Source: Leuctra nigra | Taxonomy: Eukaryota; Arthropoda; Insecta; Plecoptera; Leuctridae | Assembly (NCBI GenBank): GCA_934045905.1 | Contig: OW203769.1 | Span: forward strand, 29,893,910 to 29,957,909 | Length of the DNA: 64,000 nucleotides | Direction: 5' to 3' | Shown here: positions 49,483 through 62,690 of the stretch, in pieces | Numbering within the stretch: the stretch's first letter is position 1 | Layout of the letters: each line of letters begins with the position of its first letter | Notes under the pieces: generated by a model | Seen by the model: the letters and a program-made list of their open reading frames with translations, nothing else | Told to the model about the DNA's origin: nothing | Database searches by the model: none | Made by a program: the position numbers and the translations under genes

Positions 49483-51110
49483 CTGGCGGCAGATGACAGA
49501 CACGTTAGTACAACATACCGCCGCTATCAGCGCGTGGCGCCATTTCAACAGCAGCTTCCCGCTCATCAGCTTCTCGCGCAGCAGCGATCCTGGCGGCAGA
49601 TGACAGACACATTAGTACAACATACCGCCGCTATCAGCGCGTGGCGCCATTTCAACAGCAGCTTCCCGCTCATCAGCTTCTCGCGCAGCAGCGATCCTGG
49701 CGGCAGATGACAGACACATTAGTACAACATACCGCCGCTCTCAGCTCGTGGCGCCATTTCAACAGCAGCTTCCCGCTCATCAGCTTCTCGCGCAGCAGCG
49801 ATCCTGGCGGCAGATGACAGACACATTAGTACAACATACCGCCGCTATCAGCTCGTGGCGCCATTTCAACAGCAGCTTCCCGCTCATCAGCTTCTCGCGC
49901 AGCAGCGATCCTGGCGGCAGATGACAGACACATTAGTACAACATACCGCCGCTATCAGCTCGTGGCGCCATTTCAACAGCAGCTTCCCGCTCATCAGCTT
50001 CTCGCGCAGCAGCGATCCTGGCGGCAGATGACAGACACATTAGTACAACATACCGCCGCTATTAGCGCGTGGCGCCATTTCAACAGCAGCTTCCCGCTCA
50101 TCAGCTTCTCGCGCAGCAGCGATCCTGGCGGCAGATGACAGACACATTAGTACAACATACCACCGCTATCAGCTCGTGGCGCCATTTCAACAGCAGCTTC
50201 CCGCTCATCAGCTTCTCGCGCAGCAGCGATCCTGGCGGCAGATGACAGACACATTAGTACAACATACCGCCGCTATCAGCTCGTGGCGCCATTTCAACAG
50301 CAGCTTCCCGCTCATCAGCTTCTCGCGCAGCAGCGATCCTGGCGGCAGATGACAGACACATTAGTACAACATACCGCCGCTATCAGCTCGTGGCGCCATT
50401 TCAACAGCAGCTTCCCGCTCATCAGCTTCTCGCGCAGCAGCGATCCTGGCGGCAGATGACAGACACATTAGTACAACATACCGCCGCTATCAGCGCGTGG
50501 CGCCATTTCAACAGCAGCTTCCCGCTCATCAGCTTCTCGCGCAGCAGCGATCCTGGCGGCAGATGACAGACACATTAGTACAACATACCGCCGCTATCAG
50601 CTCGTGGCGCCATTTCAACAGCAGCTTCCCGCTCATCAGCTTCTCGCGCAGCAGCGATCCTGGCGGCAGATGACAGACACATTAGTACAACATACCGCCG
50701 CTATCAGCTCGTGGCGCCATTTCAACAGCAGCTTCCCGCTCATCAGCTTCTCGCGCAGCAGCTATCCTGGCGGCAGATGACAGACACATTAGTACAACAT
50801 ACCGCCGCTATCAGCGCGTGGCGCCATTTTAACAGCAGCTTCCCGCTCATCAGCTTCTCGCGCAGCAGCGATCCTGGCGGCAGATGACAGACACGTTAGT
50901 ACAACATACCGCCGCTATCAGCGCGTGGCGCCATTTCAACAGCAGCTTCCCGCTCATCAGCTTCTCGCGCAGCAGCGATCCTGGCGGCAGATGACAGACA
51001 CGTTAGTACAACATACCGCCGCTATCAGCGCGTGGCGCCATTTCAACAGCAGCTTCCCGCTCATCAGCTTCTCGCGCAGCAGCGATCCTGGCGGCAGATG
51101 ACAGACACAT
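49483..51110. repeat. 107 bp tandem array x16 of the NWD exon A acceptor edge
   Basis: On the minus strand each unit has TCTGCCGCCAG, then the first part of exon A down to AAATGGCGCCACG, then spacer. Acceptor edges recur every 107 bp from 49482 to about 51087. One unit (near 50760) has CTATCC for CGATCC. 107 is not a multiple of 3. Confidence 0.95.
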
Positions 51111-51129
51111 TAGACATTGAAAATAGCAG

Positions 51130-51682
51130 GGGAACATTCGAAATAAATGCAGTATGTCCGTACAATTTTAAAAACTGTACAGTTATTGACAGATTTGTCT
51201 GAAAATTGTCAAACAAAAAAACAAATGTTGGTCAAATGACCATACAAAAATTTAAGTTGATCAGTTGAGCAGATCCACTTTTAATTTTTAACCAATCACA
51301 GAAACTATACATGTGACCGCTCTTATGACAGTCAGTGTGCCATTTTTTTGATCGATTGGTTGTTCAGTTTGTCCTGGGCATTGCCTATAAAAACACAAAA
51401 AGAAGAAACACAAAAATATAATTCGTAAATGAAATCGATTCGTCGCTCTTTCATTGCCACGTATGTGTCTACACTTGACGCTGCTCGCTCAGAATCAACG
51501 AACCACGATACTTCTCAAGCCAACATCGGTCGGCGGGCGGAGCTGATCTACGACCTTGCCAGCGATTTACAGTCGAAAAGACTCGCATAGAAATTAAAGA
51601 AAATTATTTTTTTTATTAGAAAATTAACTCGCATAACAAAATAGGTGGAAATGTCAGTATAAATACTGAATAAATCATATAA
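51130..51682. other. Spacer with an element X-type fragment
   Basis: Contains diverged element X interior text (GACAGATTTGTCTGAAAATTG, TTGATCGATTGGTTG). No exon recognised. Confidence 0.4.
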
Positions 51683-52513
51683 ATACCGGGTGGCGCAAAA
51701 AAAATCACCCTGTTTGAGAGGTCACTATATCGAAACTATTATAGATAAGATTCTGAAATTTGTACACATATTAGAAAACATACCAAAATGTAACATGTGC
51801 AAGTTTCAAAAATATTTCTATTGTAGGAAAAAAGTTACAGCTGTTCAAATTTGGTTGTCAAAAAATTGATTATACAGAGCTCAAATAGCGCCGTCCAGAA
51901 AACTTCCAATGGCCGGGAAGCTGTTTCTTCAAAACTACGTACGATATCAAGCTGAAAATTTCACATTATATTGAAAATAGATTAGGATCGATTGTGTAAA
52001 AATTTCAATCAATTTGAACTAATGGAACGAATTGTATGGAATCTTGAAGTTGAGCGTATAATCAGAAAATGTAGATTATTTTTAACTTTAATTACACACG
52101 TTATAAAAGTGCATTTTTTCTCACTATTCTGTTTTCAAGCTCAACTTCAAAATTCCATACATATCGTTCCATTAGTTCAAATTAATTGAAATTTTTACAC
52201 AATCAATCGTAATCTATTTTCAATATAATTTGAAATTTTCAGGTTGATATCTTACGTAGTTTTAAAGAAACAGCGTCCCGGCCATTGGAAGTTTTCTGGA
52301 CGCGCGCTATTGCTCCGTTTAATCAATTTTTTGACAACCAAATTTGAACAGCTGTAACTTTTTTCCTACAATAGTAATGTTTTTGAAACTTGCACAAGTT
52401 AAATTTTGGTATGTTTTCTAATATGTGTACAAATTTCAGAATCCTATGATCTGTAATAGTTTCGATATAGTGACCTCTCAAACAGGGTGATTTTTTTTTG
52501 CGCCACACCGGTA
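51683..52513. mobile_element. Foldback element, 831 bp, arms about 400 bp
   Basis: Ends TACCGGGTGGCGCAAAAAAA and TTTTTTGCGCCACACCGGTA. Inward CACCCTGTTTGAGAGGTCAC and its complement, and so on to a centre near 52095. Confidence 0.85.
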
Positions 52514-55500
52514 TATTAAAATAATTAATTTGGATAGAAATTGTTTCAACACTTGAAACTGCATTTGGAGGGCCCAGTGAAAAAACTACTGTGTCACATT
52601 GTTACGGTTTTGAGTTAGCCATGCTTATTATGTTTTCTCTTCTATGTAATGGTGTATTCAGTTTTTATCTGAAAAATACCAAAGTAAATTATTGCATATG
52701 CAAAGATTAGCAAATTTAAAATGATCGTTCGATTCCAGTTTATAAAACGCTTACAGCCATAAACATTCAACATTGACTATATCAGAAAAGTGATTTTGTA
52801 CATAGCAGCTTTTTACACTGGGCCCCCCATTTGAGGGTGACATTCTTGGAGGGGCCGTGCCACTAAAGACCGGCCGCCACTGGTGTTGATGTGCTTGTCG
52901 GCGTGAAAGGTCAGCGAGTGAGCGATGTAAAACACTTGACCTGTGACCTGGGAGGTCAGCTGGGATTGGGAATCAATAACGCGGCAGCAGGTGATGCTGG
53001 CTTCAGATCTTCAAACATCTCTTGAGAGTTAGCTCCAGACACGGCCAGTGAAACATCAAATATTGACTCGCGGTCGGGTCAAGAAGGCTCTTACTTCTGT
53101 CTAGTTGTTCCATCTTTCCGATAGGGCGATGCAAAGATCGGTCACTAGTTGGCGCTAGCGGCGAGGGAGGTCACTTTTAAATCAAGTAATTTCTTGAGAC
53201 ACAGTCCGTAATTGGCCAGTATTTTCATGTTATATTATAACAGTTGATGTTGATATTTGGTTATTTACCGAAAGAGTGATTAATTATTAGAAATTGTAGC
53301 GTAATAATGATATTTTGATCGTGTAATGACAGCTGTCAGTATGTTTTTTTGTTCCAAGGCTCTCTTTAAGACTCACTGCATGATGGAAACAATGACCTAT
53401 TATACTATAGACTAATTCAGTTGCGCGGGAAGTGAAGCCTCGCGTAAGTCACGTGATGACTGGACTACTGCACAGCGAATAGCCCAGCAAAAACAGAATT
53501 AAAATCGGCATTTATTACATCGGTCTTATAATTAGCTGAAAATTTACACACTTATTCTAAACCATGTTACTACTACACCAAAGTTTTTTCAACAAGAAGC
53601 TTTTTCCGGAAGTTGGTAAAAAAAATAAAAAGAATTACAATTTATCAAAACAATAAACTTTACGATATATAATTGATTTACTCTGAAAGTACGCATCATA
53701 AAATTATAAAATAAATACAGGTTAAAGGCAGTAGATGAATAATAAGGTATATACAAAAGTGAAGTCTCAAAACTTTTCAATTTAAATTTTGTAGTCATAT
53801 AAAGTAAAAAATTAACAGAATAGTCCAAAAACGTTTTGGAGCCTCTTCCGAAAAATTTAAAGCGACAACCCCCAATTTTTATTCACTTACTATCAAGAAT
53901 ACAGTACCAGGATGTTTTACATATTTTTTTCAAGTTTATTGGAGCAAAATAAAGGTGTCAAACTGAATTGCAGAGCTATGTATTACAAAGCGCGCGTCTT
54001 CTGTTGGCCGGTCATCACTTGGTACAGCGCATATCTCTGTCTCTGTCTGACTCACGGCATCTGTCTCACTCACTCGCCAGGCGGCCGGCTTGACTCGCTC
54101 CCGTGTACTGGTATTATAATGCGCCGTCTACTGAAAGTATTAATAGGTCATTGGATGGAAACAATTGAACAACTGAGGGAGTGTCGTCTCGCAATGACAT
54201 GGATTTCGATTTTATAAATTGCGATATTTTCTTATCTTCAAACAATACTTGAGTAAAACATGGATATCTAAACAGAAAGTACTACGTCTTCTTATACGAC
54301 AACTAAATGAAACAATGTTGTATCATTTAAGTGTAGTATTTAACTTATACATTTGAAGGCTACATGCCACAGGAAAAGAACGCTGTAAATCCATTTTTTT
54401 GACAAAATGAGTTTAACTTGCAGTGATGTTTATGAGCTTTCAGAATATACCCTTGGTTTTTAGAAAATATTGCCACAAAGTCTTGAAAACGCAATTGAAA
54501 TATCGATCTGTATGGAAGAAATACAAGTTTCTGCATACAACTTCGTTTATCTCAGTTTCATCCGAATGTGACTTATAGCGTTCTCTCCCTGTACACTTCA
54601 TTTCCCAAGTAAATGCAGTTTCATTCAATGGCATTGACTACATTTTGATTATCGTCATAGCCGTTTTGGCTGCGCAGTTCTACCTCCCAACAAAGCAATT
54701 CAATTATTTGTTCTGAAACACGGGTTTTCAATATCGTTTGTTATATCACCGTGCGTAAACTCTTTGTTATTTCACATTTGAATACAACCATTTATTTACA
54801 TATTACATTCATACGAATGTTTCATTTATAATGTACATTTCCAATATAGCTCTGGGACGTATTTGATAAAAGAACTTTCGACCAAAACAAACTCAATTTC
54901 ACGAGTCTGATCGGTTGGTTGAAATTGAACATCTGTACTCGTCGCTTTGTGGCCATCCCAAAGAGAACATCGCGAGTCAAATCACTTGTTCATTACCTTC
55001 ATGTGCTGTCAAAGCAATTCCAAAACACCTGTTGCTATGGAGGAAAACTCAGTCAGCTTTCACTTCTCCACAACTTTATAAAATGTCCGATTCGAGAGAA
55101 ATCCGATTCGGTGCAATGCTAATCCTTATCGATATGAACCGAATTCCACAAGAATCGGCAACTTACAAGAGTTATTTTGTATCATCAGAAATGCAAACAA
55201 TTAAAGTTTGCATGACAGTGGTGACGGTTTGTTCCGATGAAAGTGGCCCTGATAAGGGCAGTTCGCTACGTTTCGAATGTGTTACTACCCTCAAGGACGG
55301 ATATTATGTTGGTTCGTTGACGGAAGCCCTATTCTATTACTTAAAGAATCCGATTCTGCTTGAATCCGATTCACGGCTATATGGATTCACTGCATGGAAT
55401 CGGATTCCAGCTGAATTGGGAATTTTAAAATTAGAGAATATGGCCCCAGGAATACGCGTTGATATCGAGCCAATTGGTATTTCATGCACATTAAATAAAA

Positions 55501-58500
55501 CTGTGTGTAAGTCGCTGCTATAACTTGGAAAGCGGCGTAAACACCTTAATGATTTGCAATTCATCAGGGTGAAGTGCAAAATACGGTTAGTAGATTAATC
55601 AGACAACTGTATATTTAAAAATAAATCTTTAAAAATTAAAGATTTGGATGAAAAAGTTGAGGTATGTGATTGCACGCATTCATAAATAATTATATTTAAT
55701 CTTGTCTTCACACTAACAGAATTATTAAAAGCCTGATTTTGACGCTCATTTCAAGCTGACTCACATACTGGAGTAATATCTCGGATACGAACTTGAAGTA
55801 TTAAAAAATACGAATTTCATGGATAAATAATCGCATTTAACACTTCGAGATTCTGTGCCAGGTGTCATAATATGTACTCCAGTGTGAGGTATTATTTTGT
55901 CCAGTAGGCTTGAAATGTATGCTATAATATCCGATAATTTTAAAATTGCTATTCTAAGAAACTTATTTATTTGTCTTAGAGCTTGAGTGAACAAAACTTC
56001 ACCCCAGATGTGTCTTAGTTTTGACCAGAGAACCTCCAATACTTAAGCAATCTTCCTAAAAAATTCATTCAAGAGAAAGTAAATTAATAAAAAAGTTTCT
56101 AAGCCTCTGTCTTCCGCATGCCTTTAATGAACCCCTCCCCCTATGACATCATCGCCCTGTGATGACGTAATCGTATTAAAGGTGACATATCCATCAAGCG
56201 CAGCGGGGATCTCATTTGCCTGCTAAGAGCCCACATTTCACACTTTATTGTTCATAAAACAAGGAGCCGCCGGTGAAATTGATGCCTCAGCCTAGCTCTG
56301 GAGACAACACCATCTCATAACCTGTAAGGCGGTGTTACACTTGCAGATTTCAAACGTATACAATAGCCATGTCTCTTTGTTCGGTTGGTCCTCTCTAAGA
56401 AAGTAAAAACGTCTCCTACAGGACCCATATTTCATAAAAAAAATAAGAGTTAGCATGAGAAAAAAATAGTGAGAAAATCTGTATTAGCCAATATAATCTA
56501 TAATCCTGCTGGATTTCTATTGGTTGATAACAATTTTCTCACTATTATTTTCTCATGCTCACTCTCACAAATTCAGGAATAGGCCCCCTGAGGTGCGATC
56601 ACATAAAATGAGAACTTCTTGTCACGGTGACTAAACCCTAGAAATCCGTGAATAACATTGAGATGAGAAGCTTGTCACCGTGGACAAGAAAGTTCTAATT
56701 ATAGTAATCGCATCCCTGGAATCATTCACCTTCCAAATTGGTAAAACATATTTATTTTCACAATTAATGGTTTGCTTAGAACAAGCTTCTCTGGTTTAAT
56801 ATCAACAATTAAACATTTTCTTTCCGAGGCCTTCATACAATGCCAATGTGTGCCACCAACATGGCCGCCGCCTTGTGTCCTCTGCATCGCCAAGTGTAAT
56901 GCGTGCTCGCGAGCAACAGCTTGTTCCCGATCGCGTGAAATCAAGCTCCCGAGCTTTCAGCGCGAACTTTCCCGGCTACAGCTCGATTAGCGTCCCAACT
57001 TGGCCCGACACACGGAACTTTCGGAAACTTTCGAGCGCCACACTTTAATGTCTCGCATTTAAATATAAACAGTTTCTCTTTTAGAAAGTCAGCGGTGTTT
57101 TCTTATTCATTATGTCAAGAAGCAAACAAGAGCGCCTTTAGAACTTCTTCGTGGTGCAAGCTCGGGGATTTCTTTGGGGAATTTATGTGAATAATTCTGA
57201 GGAAGAGTTTTACTCAATGAACTTTTAACCTCAATTACTTTCATTCTTACACGTGACTCAATGTTGACGCCATCTTGTAGGCACAATGAGGATATGTTGT
57301 AATTAATTCTTACCAAAGATTACCGAAACCATTTTTCCATACAACTCTAAAGTAAATATATTTTCGTTCTTGAATACTGGACATAAATTGCTCATAAAAC
57401 CGCAAGAGGAATGACATTGAAAATAAAGTTATTTTTAATGTCAAATTTTACAGAAAAACACTTCGTTCAAAAATATATGGTTATCTTTGAAAAAATTAAG
57501 AACGTGTAAAAAGAGTTGACAGTAGTTCCTACAGTACCTAAATATGGCAACACTGTACTGAAAATAAGCTGATTTGTCGGGGTAAAAGTGAAACTTCTAT
57601 CAAGAATATATGGGGAGATGATGTTATATCTTAGTTGTAAGTAGGAGAGCTCCATTAATTGTTTTACGAATCACAAAACTTTTCACTTTAAATACGAGCA
57701 TAACCATACAAAATGGATCCTATTTATGTATATTATATCCATCTCTGAATACATCTCTATTTAGTTTAACAACAGCTCTTTTACAAATCCTTCTGGAAAA
57801 TCTTCGCAAGCGATCTTCTTCCCAAGAAAAGAAAAACATTCCCCTCGTTGACTTTGATTGACAGCTCTCTTCCCCACTCTAATGGCCGTATCTCGATTCA
57901 CTCCGAGGGGTAAAACGCTATTTAAAACTCTTTTGACAGGGCTGGCAACTTCATCCCCAGTGCGTTACGTCGGTCGGAAAATAGGTTTCGGTTTTAAGAA
58001 ATCCAATTAGGTTGGCAAGACTGGCTCAGGTTGGCCGCGCCGTGATTCAAACGTTTCGAACGTTCTGTCAGTCAGTGCCTCCCGGATCCAAGGTAATTGA
58101 ATCTAATTGGCTGTGACTCAGGGACTGCTCTTGAATGAGGAATCTGGTTTCAACTACGTCTTATGTTTTTACATGCAAATTGGCTTTTTTTCATTTATAA
58201 GGCGAGAGAAGGGGAATAGAATCCGCAGAAAAGAATTGTTTTATTGGGTAAAAATCGCGCTTTTTAAAGGATATATTTGTTATTTTTCCATGTTGAAAAT
58301 TATCTGGATGACTCTGTTTTATTTTAACATTTCATAATGCAGCTTGGTTTTCCACTTTCTAAGCACCTTTATAAGACAAATCATGGAATTAAAACTGCTC
58401 GTAATGTTTGTTCAAATCAGAGCTACTGTGATTGTTTACTTAGACAAGAGCCTAAACACATTCAAAACAAAATAATCCACTGAAAAGTTGAGCTTGACTG

Positions 58501-58900
58501 GACCCAATTTCCTGTTCGAGTTTCTTGGCGCGCTTTTCTACATCCTTCACTGTGATTGGTTGAGACGGGTCACGTGGTGAATGGAACCTTATTCAGCGCT
58601 GGGAATGATATTTTGATTCAATCTCAACAATACCACATGAAATGATCACGAGAGCTTTTCTGCTGACAAAAGCGATTTTCCTCTCAACATCGGCCACTTC
58701 CCGACGCTTTGAGACCAAGGAAGCTCATTTCCGAGTTGAACATGTTTTTCCTGTTCGGTTCACTCGCTAGGTCATTGGCTTTTCAATCCATGAGTCCTTG
58801 ACAGCATCAATGAAAATCAAAAGGAACGTGAAAAGCTTTGGAAGACTTTTTAAGGCTTTCAAAATCATTGTTGAAGTACTTATTTACTTTAGAAACCATA
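52514..58900. other. Largely featureless intergenic or intronic DNA
   Basis: I find no exon with convincing splice sites and homology. A 202-residue open frame at 54915-55523 has no recognisable domain and contains a trace of repeat Y (ACGGATATTATGTTGG), so I do not call it a gene. A partial TTAA-MITE relative lies at about 55690-55910 and a MITE at 56580-56717. Upstream NWD exons could be hidden here. Confidence 0.35.
56580..56717. mobile_element. MITE (GATCACATAAAATGAG family), full copy
   Basis: Left end GAGGTGCGATCACATAAAAT and inner TTGTCACGGTGAC; right side CACCGTGGACAAGAAAGT. Related to 31580-31708. Confidence 0.6.
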
Positions 58901-58904
58901 GCTC

Positions 58905-59207
58905 GCACGAACTTCTTTTGTTTTATATCAGCAATGCAAAATTATTGAATTTTCCACCTGAGGACGGACATTTTGTTGGCACGTTGACGGGTCAGATTAT
59001 TACTTTATTGAGGTAAATCGATGTATTTTTGTAATGTGAGTGATTCCTTATCGTACTAAAGATATCTCCGGAACCTATACAATTTCCCAGGTACCCATTA
59101 ACTATAAAATATCGTCAAAAAAGCAGAGAATCACAGCTATTCTGCGTGCCATCAAGATGGTGGCAGGCAACAATGAGATGACATCACGTGCAAACTTTGA
59201 ATAGGCA
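58905..59207 (+). repeat. Dispersed repeat Y, copy 3 (longest)
   Basis: Full order of blocks from CATAGCTCGCACGAACTTC to GATGACATCACGTGCAAAC. Confidence 0.75.
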
Positions 59208-60296
59208 ATTTAACAAATTAGGAGCATTGTTTCATTTCAAATAATGTCAATATAAATCGAACTGAATCAACTCAATCTTCTATAAATGTGATAAAGAAAC
59301 TCGTGTTTAAATGATTAATTACATTGGGGCATAACATAATGAGTTTTACCGGTGTGACTATCAGGTTGGATAAACAAACTTGCTATTCACTTGTTTCAAC
59401 CTTGAAGAGAAATGCGTTCTGGATTGCATTACGTTTGAAACGACTCCTCAAGTTATTTACCACCAGAGTGCGTCGAAGTCGATGTGTGGTCAAGTAGATG
59501 AACACAAGATTTACACCTGGAAGGCGGTGGGTTTGATTTTCAAAATGTATACGGAATATCTAACAAAATGTTGCAATTACACCTGAAATGTGAACTTGTT
59601 GATAAGACGAACGAAATAAATTAATTCGCTGATTAAATGTGCAAAATATGTTGAGTTTGAAAAAAAATAGAACTATCCTCAAATCTTTGAAATGTTTTTG
59701 TAAAATGGAATCCGTATGTGTCTCATTAAAATATTTTAAACATTCGATACACTTCGACAATAATTTTGGCAATGGTTCCTTTTGATAAAATTCAGTCTAT
59801 CTATACTTTGTGAGTGTTTTGAGTGACAAATGTTTGTTCACTTATCGACGGTTCACGTTTGAACTTTGCAATCAGAGTTGAAACGAAGTTTGTGACATTT
59901 TCAAACAAACCCTCCTGGAAATAATTGATTTCGTTTGTCCCAAACAAAGCCTTGTTGAAATACATCAAAAGACTCGAAAGCGACGCAACTCTCAAAGAGA
60001 CTAAACCCATTTCAAATACTAAGTCCTCTTCATTGCTGCATCCACAAGACGATTGAATAAATATCGTATTGACATTTCTGCTCGCTCTAGACAAATATAA
60101 AAACAGTGAGGTTTTGTTTTTGCACTGCACAGATCACAACGCTCAACCATTGGATCTGAAATTTCGCACACACACTAATGTCATAAGTGTCAGGTTAAGT
60201 TTTTGATGAACGAGATCCTAATATTGGCTGTAAATTAAAAATGGAACCGTTTGACCGATCAACTTCAAATTTTGCACGACCATCGGGAGCAACAAT

Positions 60297-60405
60297 TAAC
60301 TCTATATTAAACTCAACATTAAACTCAACATTAAACTCAACATTAAACTCAACATTAAACTCAACATTAAACTCAACATTAAACTCAACATTAAACTCAA
60401 CATTA
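60297..60405. repeat. 12 bp tandem repeat (AACTCAACATTA) x9
   Basis: Nine nearly perfect units ending at the TTAA boundary of the next element. Confidence 0.95.
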
Positions 60406-60785
60406 AGAGGCCTGGGTAAACGAACGGAAAGCGTCAGAGTGTTTTTTTCTGAAATTTGACTTCACACCAACAGAATATTAATAAATCAGATAGTAACGAC
60501 CCATAAAAAACAAATAGGCTAAATAATGCCACATACTGGAGTCAATTATGACCTCTGGTACGACCTCAAAGTGTTAAATAGATTATTTGTCGATACGTAT
60601 CGTAATTTACACTTTGAGGTAGTACCAGAGATCATAAAGTACTCCAGTATTTGGCATTATTTAGCATTATGCAGTAATGGGCCGCTACTATCTGATTTTT
60701 GTATATTCTGTTGGTGTGAAGTAAAATGTCAAAAAAACACTCTGACCCACCGTGCGATTCCCGTTAGCTTACTTAGGCCTCTTAA
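60403..60785. mobile_element. TTAA-flanked foldback MITE, copy 2
   Basis: TTAA at 60403-60406 and 60782-60785, inverted ends GAGGCC / GGCCTC, inner blocks (CTCTGGTACGACCTCAAAG) shared with 32320-32685. Confidence 0.78.
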
Positions 60786-62140
60786 GGTGACGAGAAGGGG
60801 ACACGATGAGGCCGGCAAGAAGGTAGAACAAGGGGTCGTCGACGACGTCGGGACAGGTCGGACAGAGGGTGACAAGATGGGGACACGATGAGGCCGGCAA
60901 GAAGGTAGAACAAGGGGTCGTCGACGACGTCGGGACAGGTCGGACAGAGGGTGACAAGATGGGGACACGATGAGGCCGGCAAGAAGGTAGAACAAGGGGT
61001 CGTCGACGACGTCGGGACAGGTCGGACAGAGGGTGACAAGATGGGGACACGATGAGGCCGGCAAGAAGGTAGAACAAGGGGTCGTCGACGACGTCGGGAC
61101 AGGTCGGACAGAGGGTGACAAGATGGGGACACGATGAGGCCGGCAAGAAGGTAGAAAAGGGGTCGTCGACGACGTCGGGACAGGTCGGACAGAGGGTGAC
61201 AAGATGGGGACACGATGAGGCCGGCAAGAAGGTAGAACAAGGGGTCGTCGACGACGTCGGGACAGGTCGGACAGAGGGTGACAAGATGGGGACACGATGA
61301 GGCCGGCAAGAAGGTAGAACAAGGGGTCGTCGACGACGTCGGGACAGGTCGGACAGAGGGTGACAAGATGGGGACACGATGAGGCCGGCAAGAAGGTAGA
61401 ACAAGGGGTCGTCGACGACGTCGGGACAGGTCGGACAGAGGGTGACGAGATGGGGACACGAGGAGGCCGGCAAGAAGGTAGAACAAGGGGTCGTCGACGA
61501 CGTCGGGACAGGTCGGACAGAGGGTGACGAGATGGGGACACGATGAGGCCGGCAAGAAGGTAGATGGGGACACGAGGAGGCCGGCAAGAAGGTAGAACAA
61601 GGGGTCGTCGACGACGTCGGGACAGGTCGGACAGAGGGTGACAAGATGGGGACACGATGAGGCCGGCAAGAAGGTAGAACAAGGGGTCGTCGACGACGTC
61701 GGGACAGGTCGGACAGAGGGTGACGAGATGGGGACACGAGGAGGCCGGCAAGAAGGTAGAACAAGGGGTCGTCGACGACGTCGGGACAGGTCGGACAGAG
61801 GGTGACAAGATGGGGACACGATGAGGCCGGCAAGAAGGTAGAACAAGGGGTCGTCGACGACGTCGGGACAGGTCGGACAGAGGGTGACAAGATGGGGACA
61901 CGATGAGGCCGGCAAGAAGGTAGAACAAGGGGTCGTCGACGACGTCGGGACAGGTCGGACAGAGGGTGACGAGATGGGGACACGAGGAGGCCGGCAAGAA
62001 GGTAGAACAAGGGGTCGTCGACGACGTCGGGACAGGTCGGACAGAGGGTGACGAGATGGGGACACGATGAGGCCGGCAAGAAGGTAGATGGGGACACGAG
62101 GAGGCCGGCAAGAAGGTAGAACAAGGGAACAGGCCGGACG
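60786..62140. repeat. 82 bp minisatellite, about 16 units
   Basis: The unit contains GGACACGATGAGGCCGGCAA, GAAGGTAGAACAAGGGG and the palindrome GTCGTCGACGAC. Two places near 61560 and 62085 have shortened units. All three minus frames are open because 82 leaves remainder 1 on division by 3, giving long spurious frames. Confidence 0.95.
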
Positions 62141-62414
62141 GAGGGTGACAATGAGGTGTCGACGCCTGGTGGAGGTGATGAGACACGGCGCTATTAATCA
62201 CCCCGCACAGACAAAGAGCCGCCATTACTCCGCACACTAATGGACGGCGAGACAGCGCGTACAATGGCGCTGCGGTGTTTGCAGGAACTTGCGTCGCCAT
62301 GATGGATGAAACTTACGCGAGGATTAACGCTTCTTCCACGCCGAGGAATAACAGAAGAACAATGCGGAGACGATGTGGGCGTCAGAAGCCGAGGTGACAG
62401 AATTACACCTTCCA

Positions 62415-62690
62415 TTTCATAGCTTGCACGAACTTATTTGTTTTGTATCAGCAATGCTAAATTATTGAATTTACCACCTGATGACGGATATTTTGTTAGC
62501 ACGTAGACGGGTCAATGTAATTTTGTAATGTGAGTGAATCCTCTTCGTACTAAAGATATCTCTGGAGCCTATACAATTTCCCAGGTACCCACTATTAAAT
62601 ATCGTCTAAAAACAGAGAATCACAGCTACTCTGCGTGCCATCAAGATGGTAGCAGGCAACAATGAGATGACATCACGTGCAACCTATGAA
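62415..62690 (+). repeat. Dispersed repeat Y, copy 4
   Basis: CATAGCTTGCACGAACTTAT to GATGACATCACGTGCAACC, with a short internal deletion. Confidence 0.7.

Noticed and set aside
52880..53000. A possible minus-strand NWD exon (FYIAHSLTFHADKHIN-like)
   Set aside because: No convincing acceptor and donor pair with a matching phase, and the family match is not clear.
54915..55523. A 202-residue plus-strand open frame
   Set aside because: No domain or signal recognised, contains dispersed-repeat text, and there is no splice or promoter support.
60729..62300. Three overlapping minus-strand open frames of 427-523 residues, rich in Ser, Pro and Arg
   Set aside because: All three frames are open because the 82 bp unit cycles the frame. 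No family resemblance.
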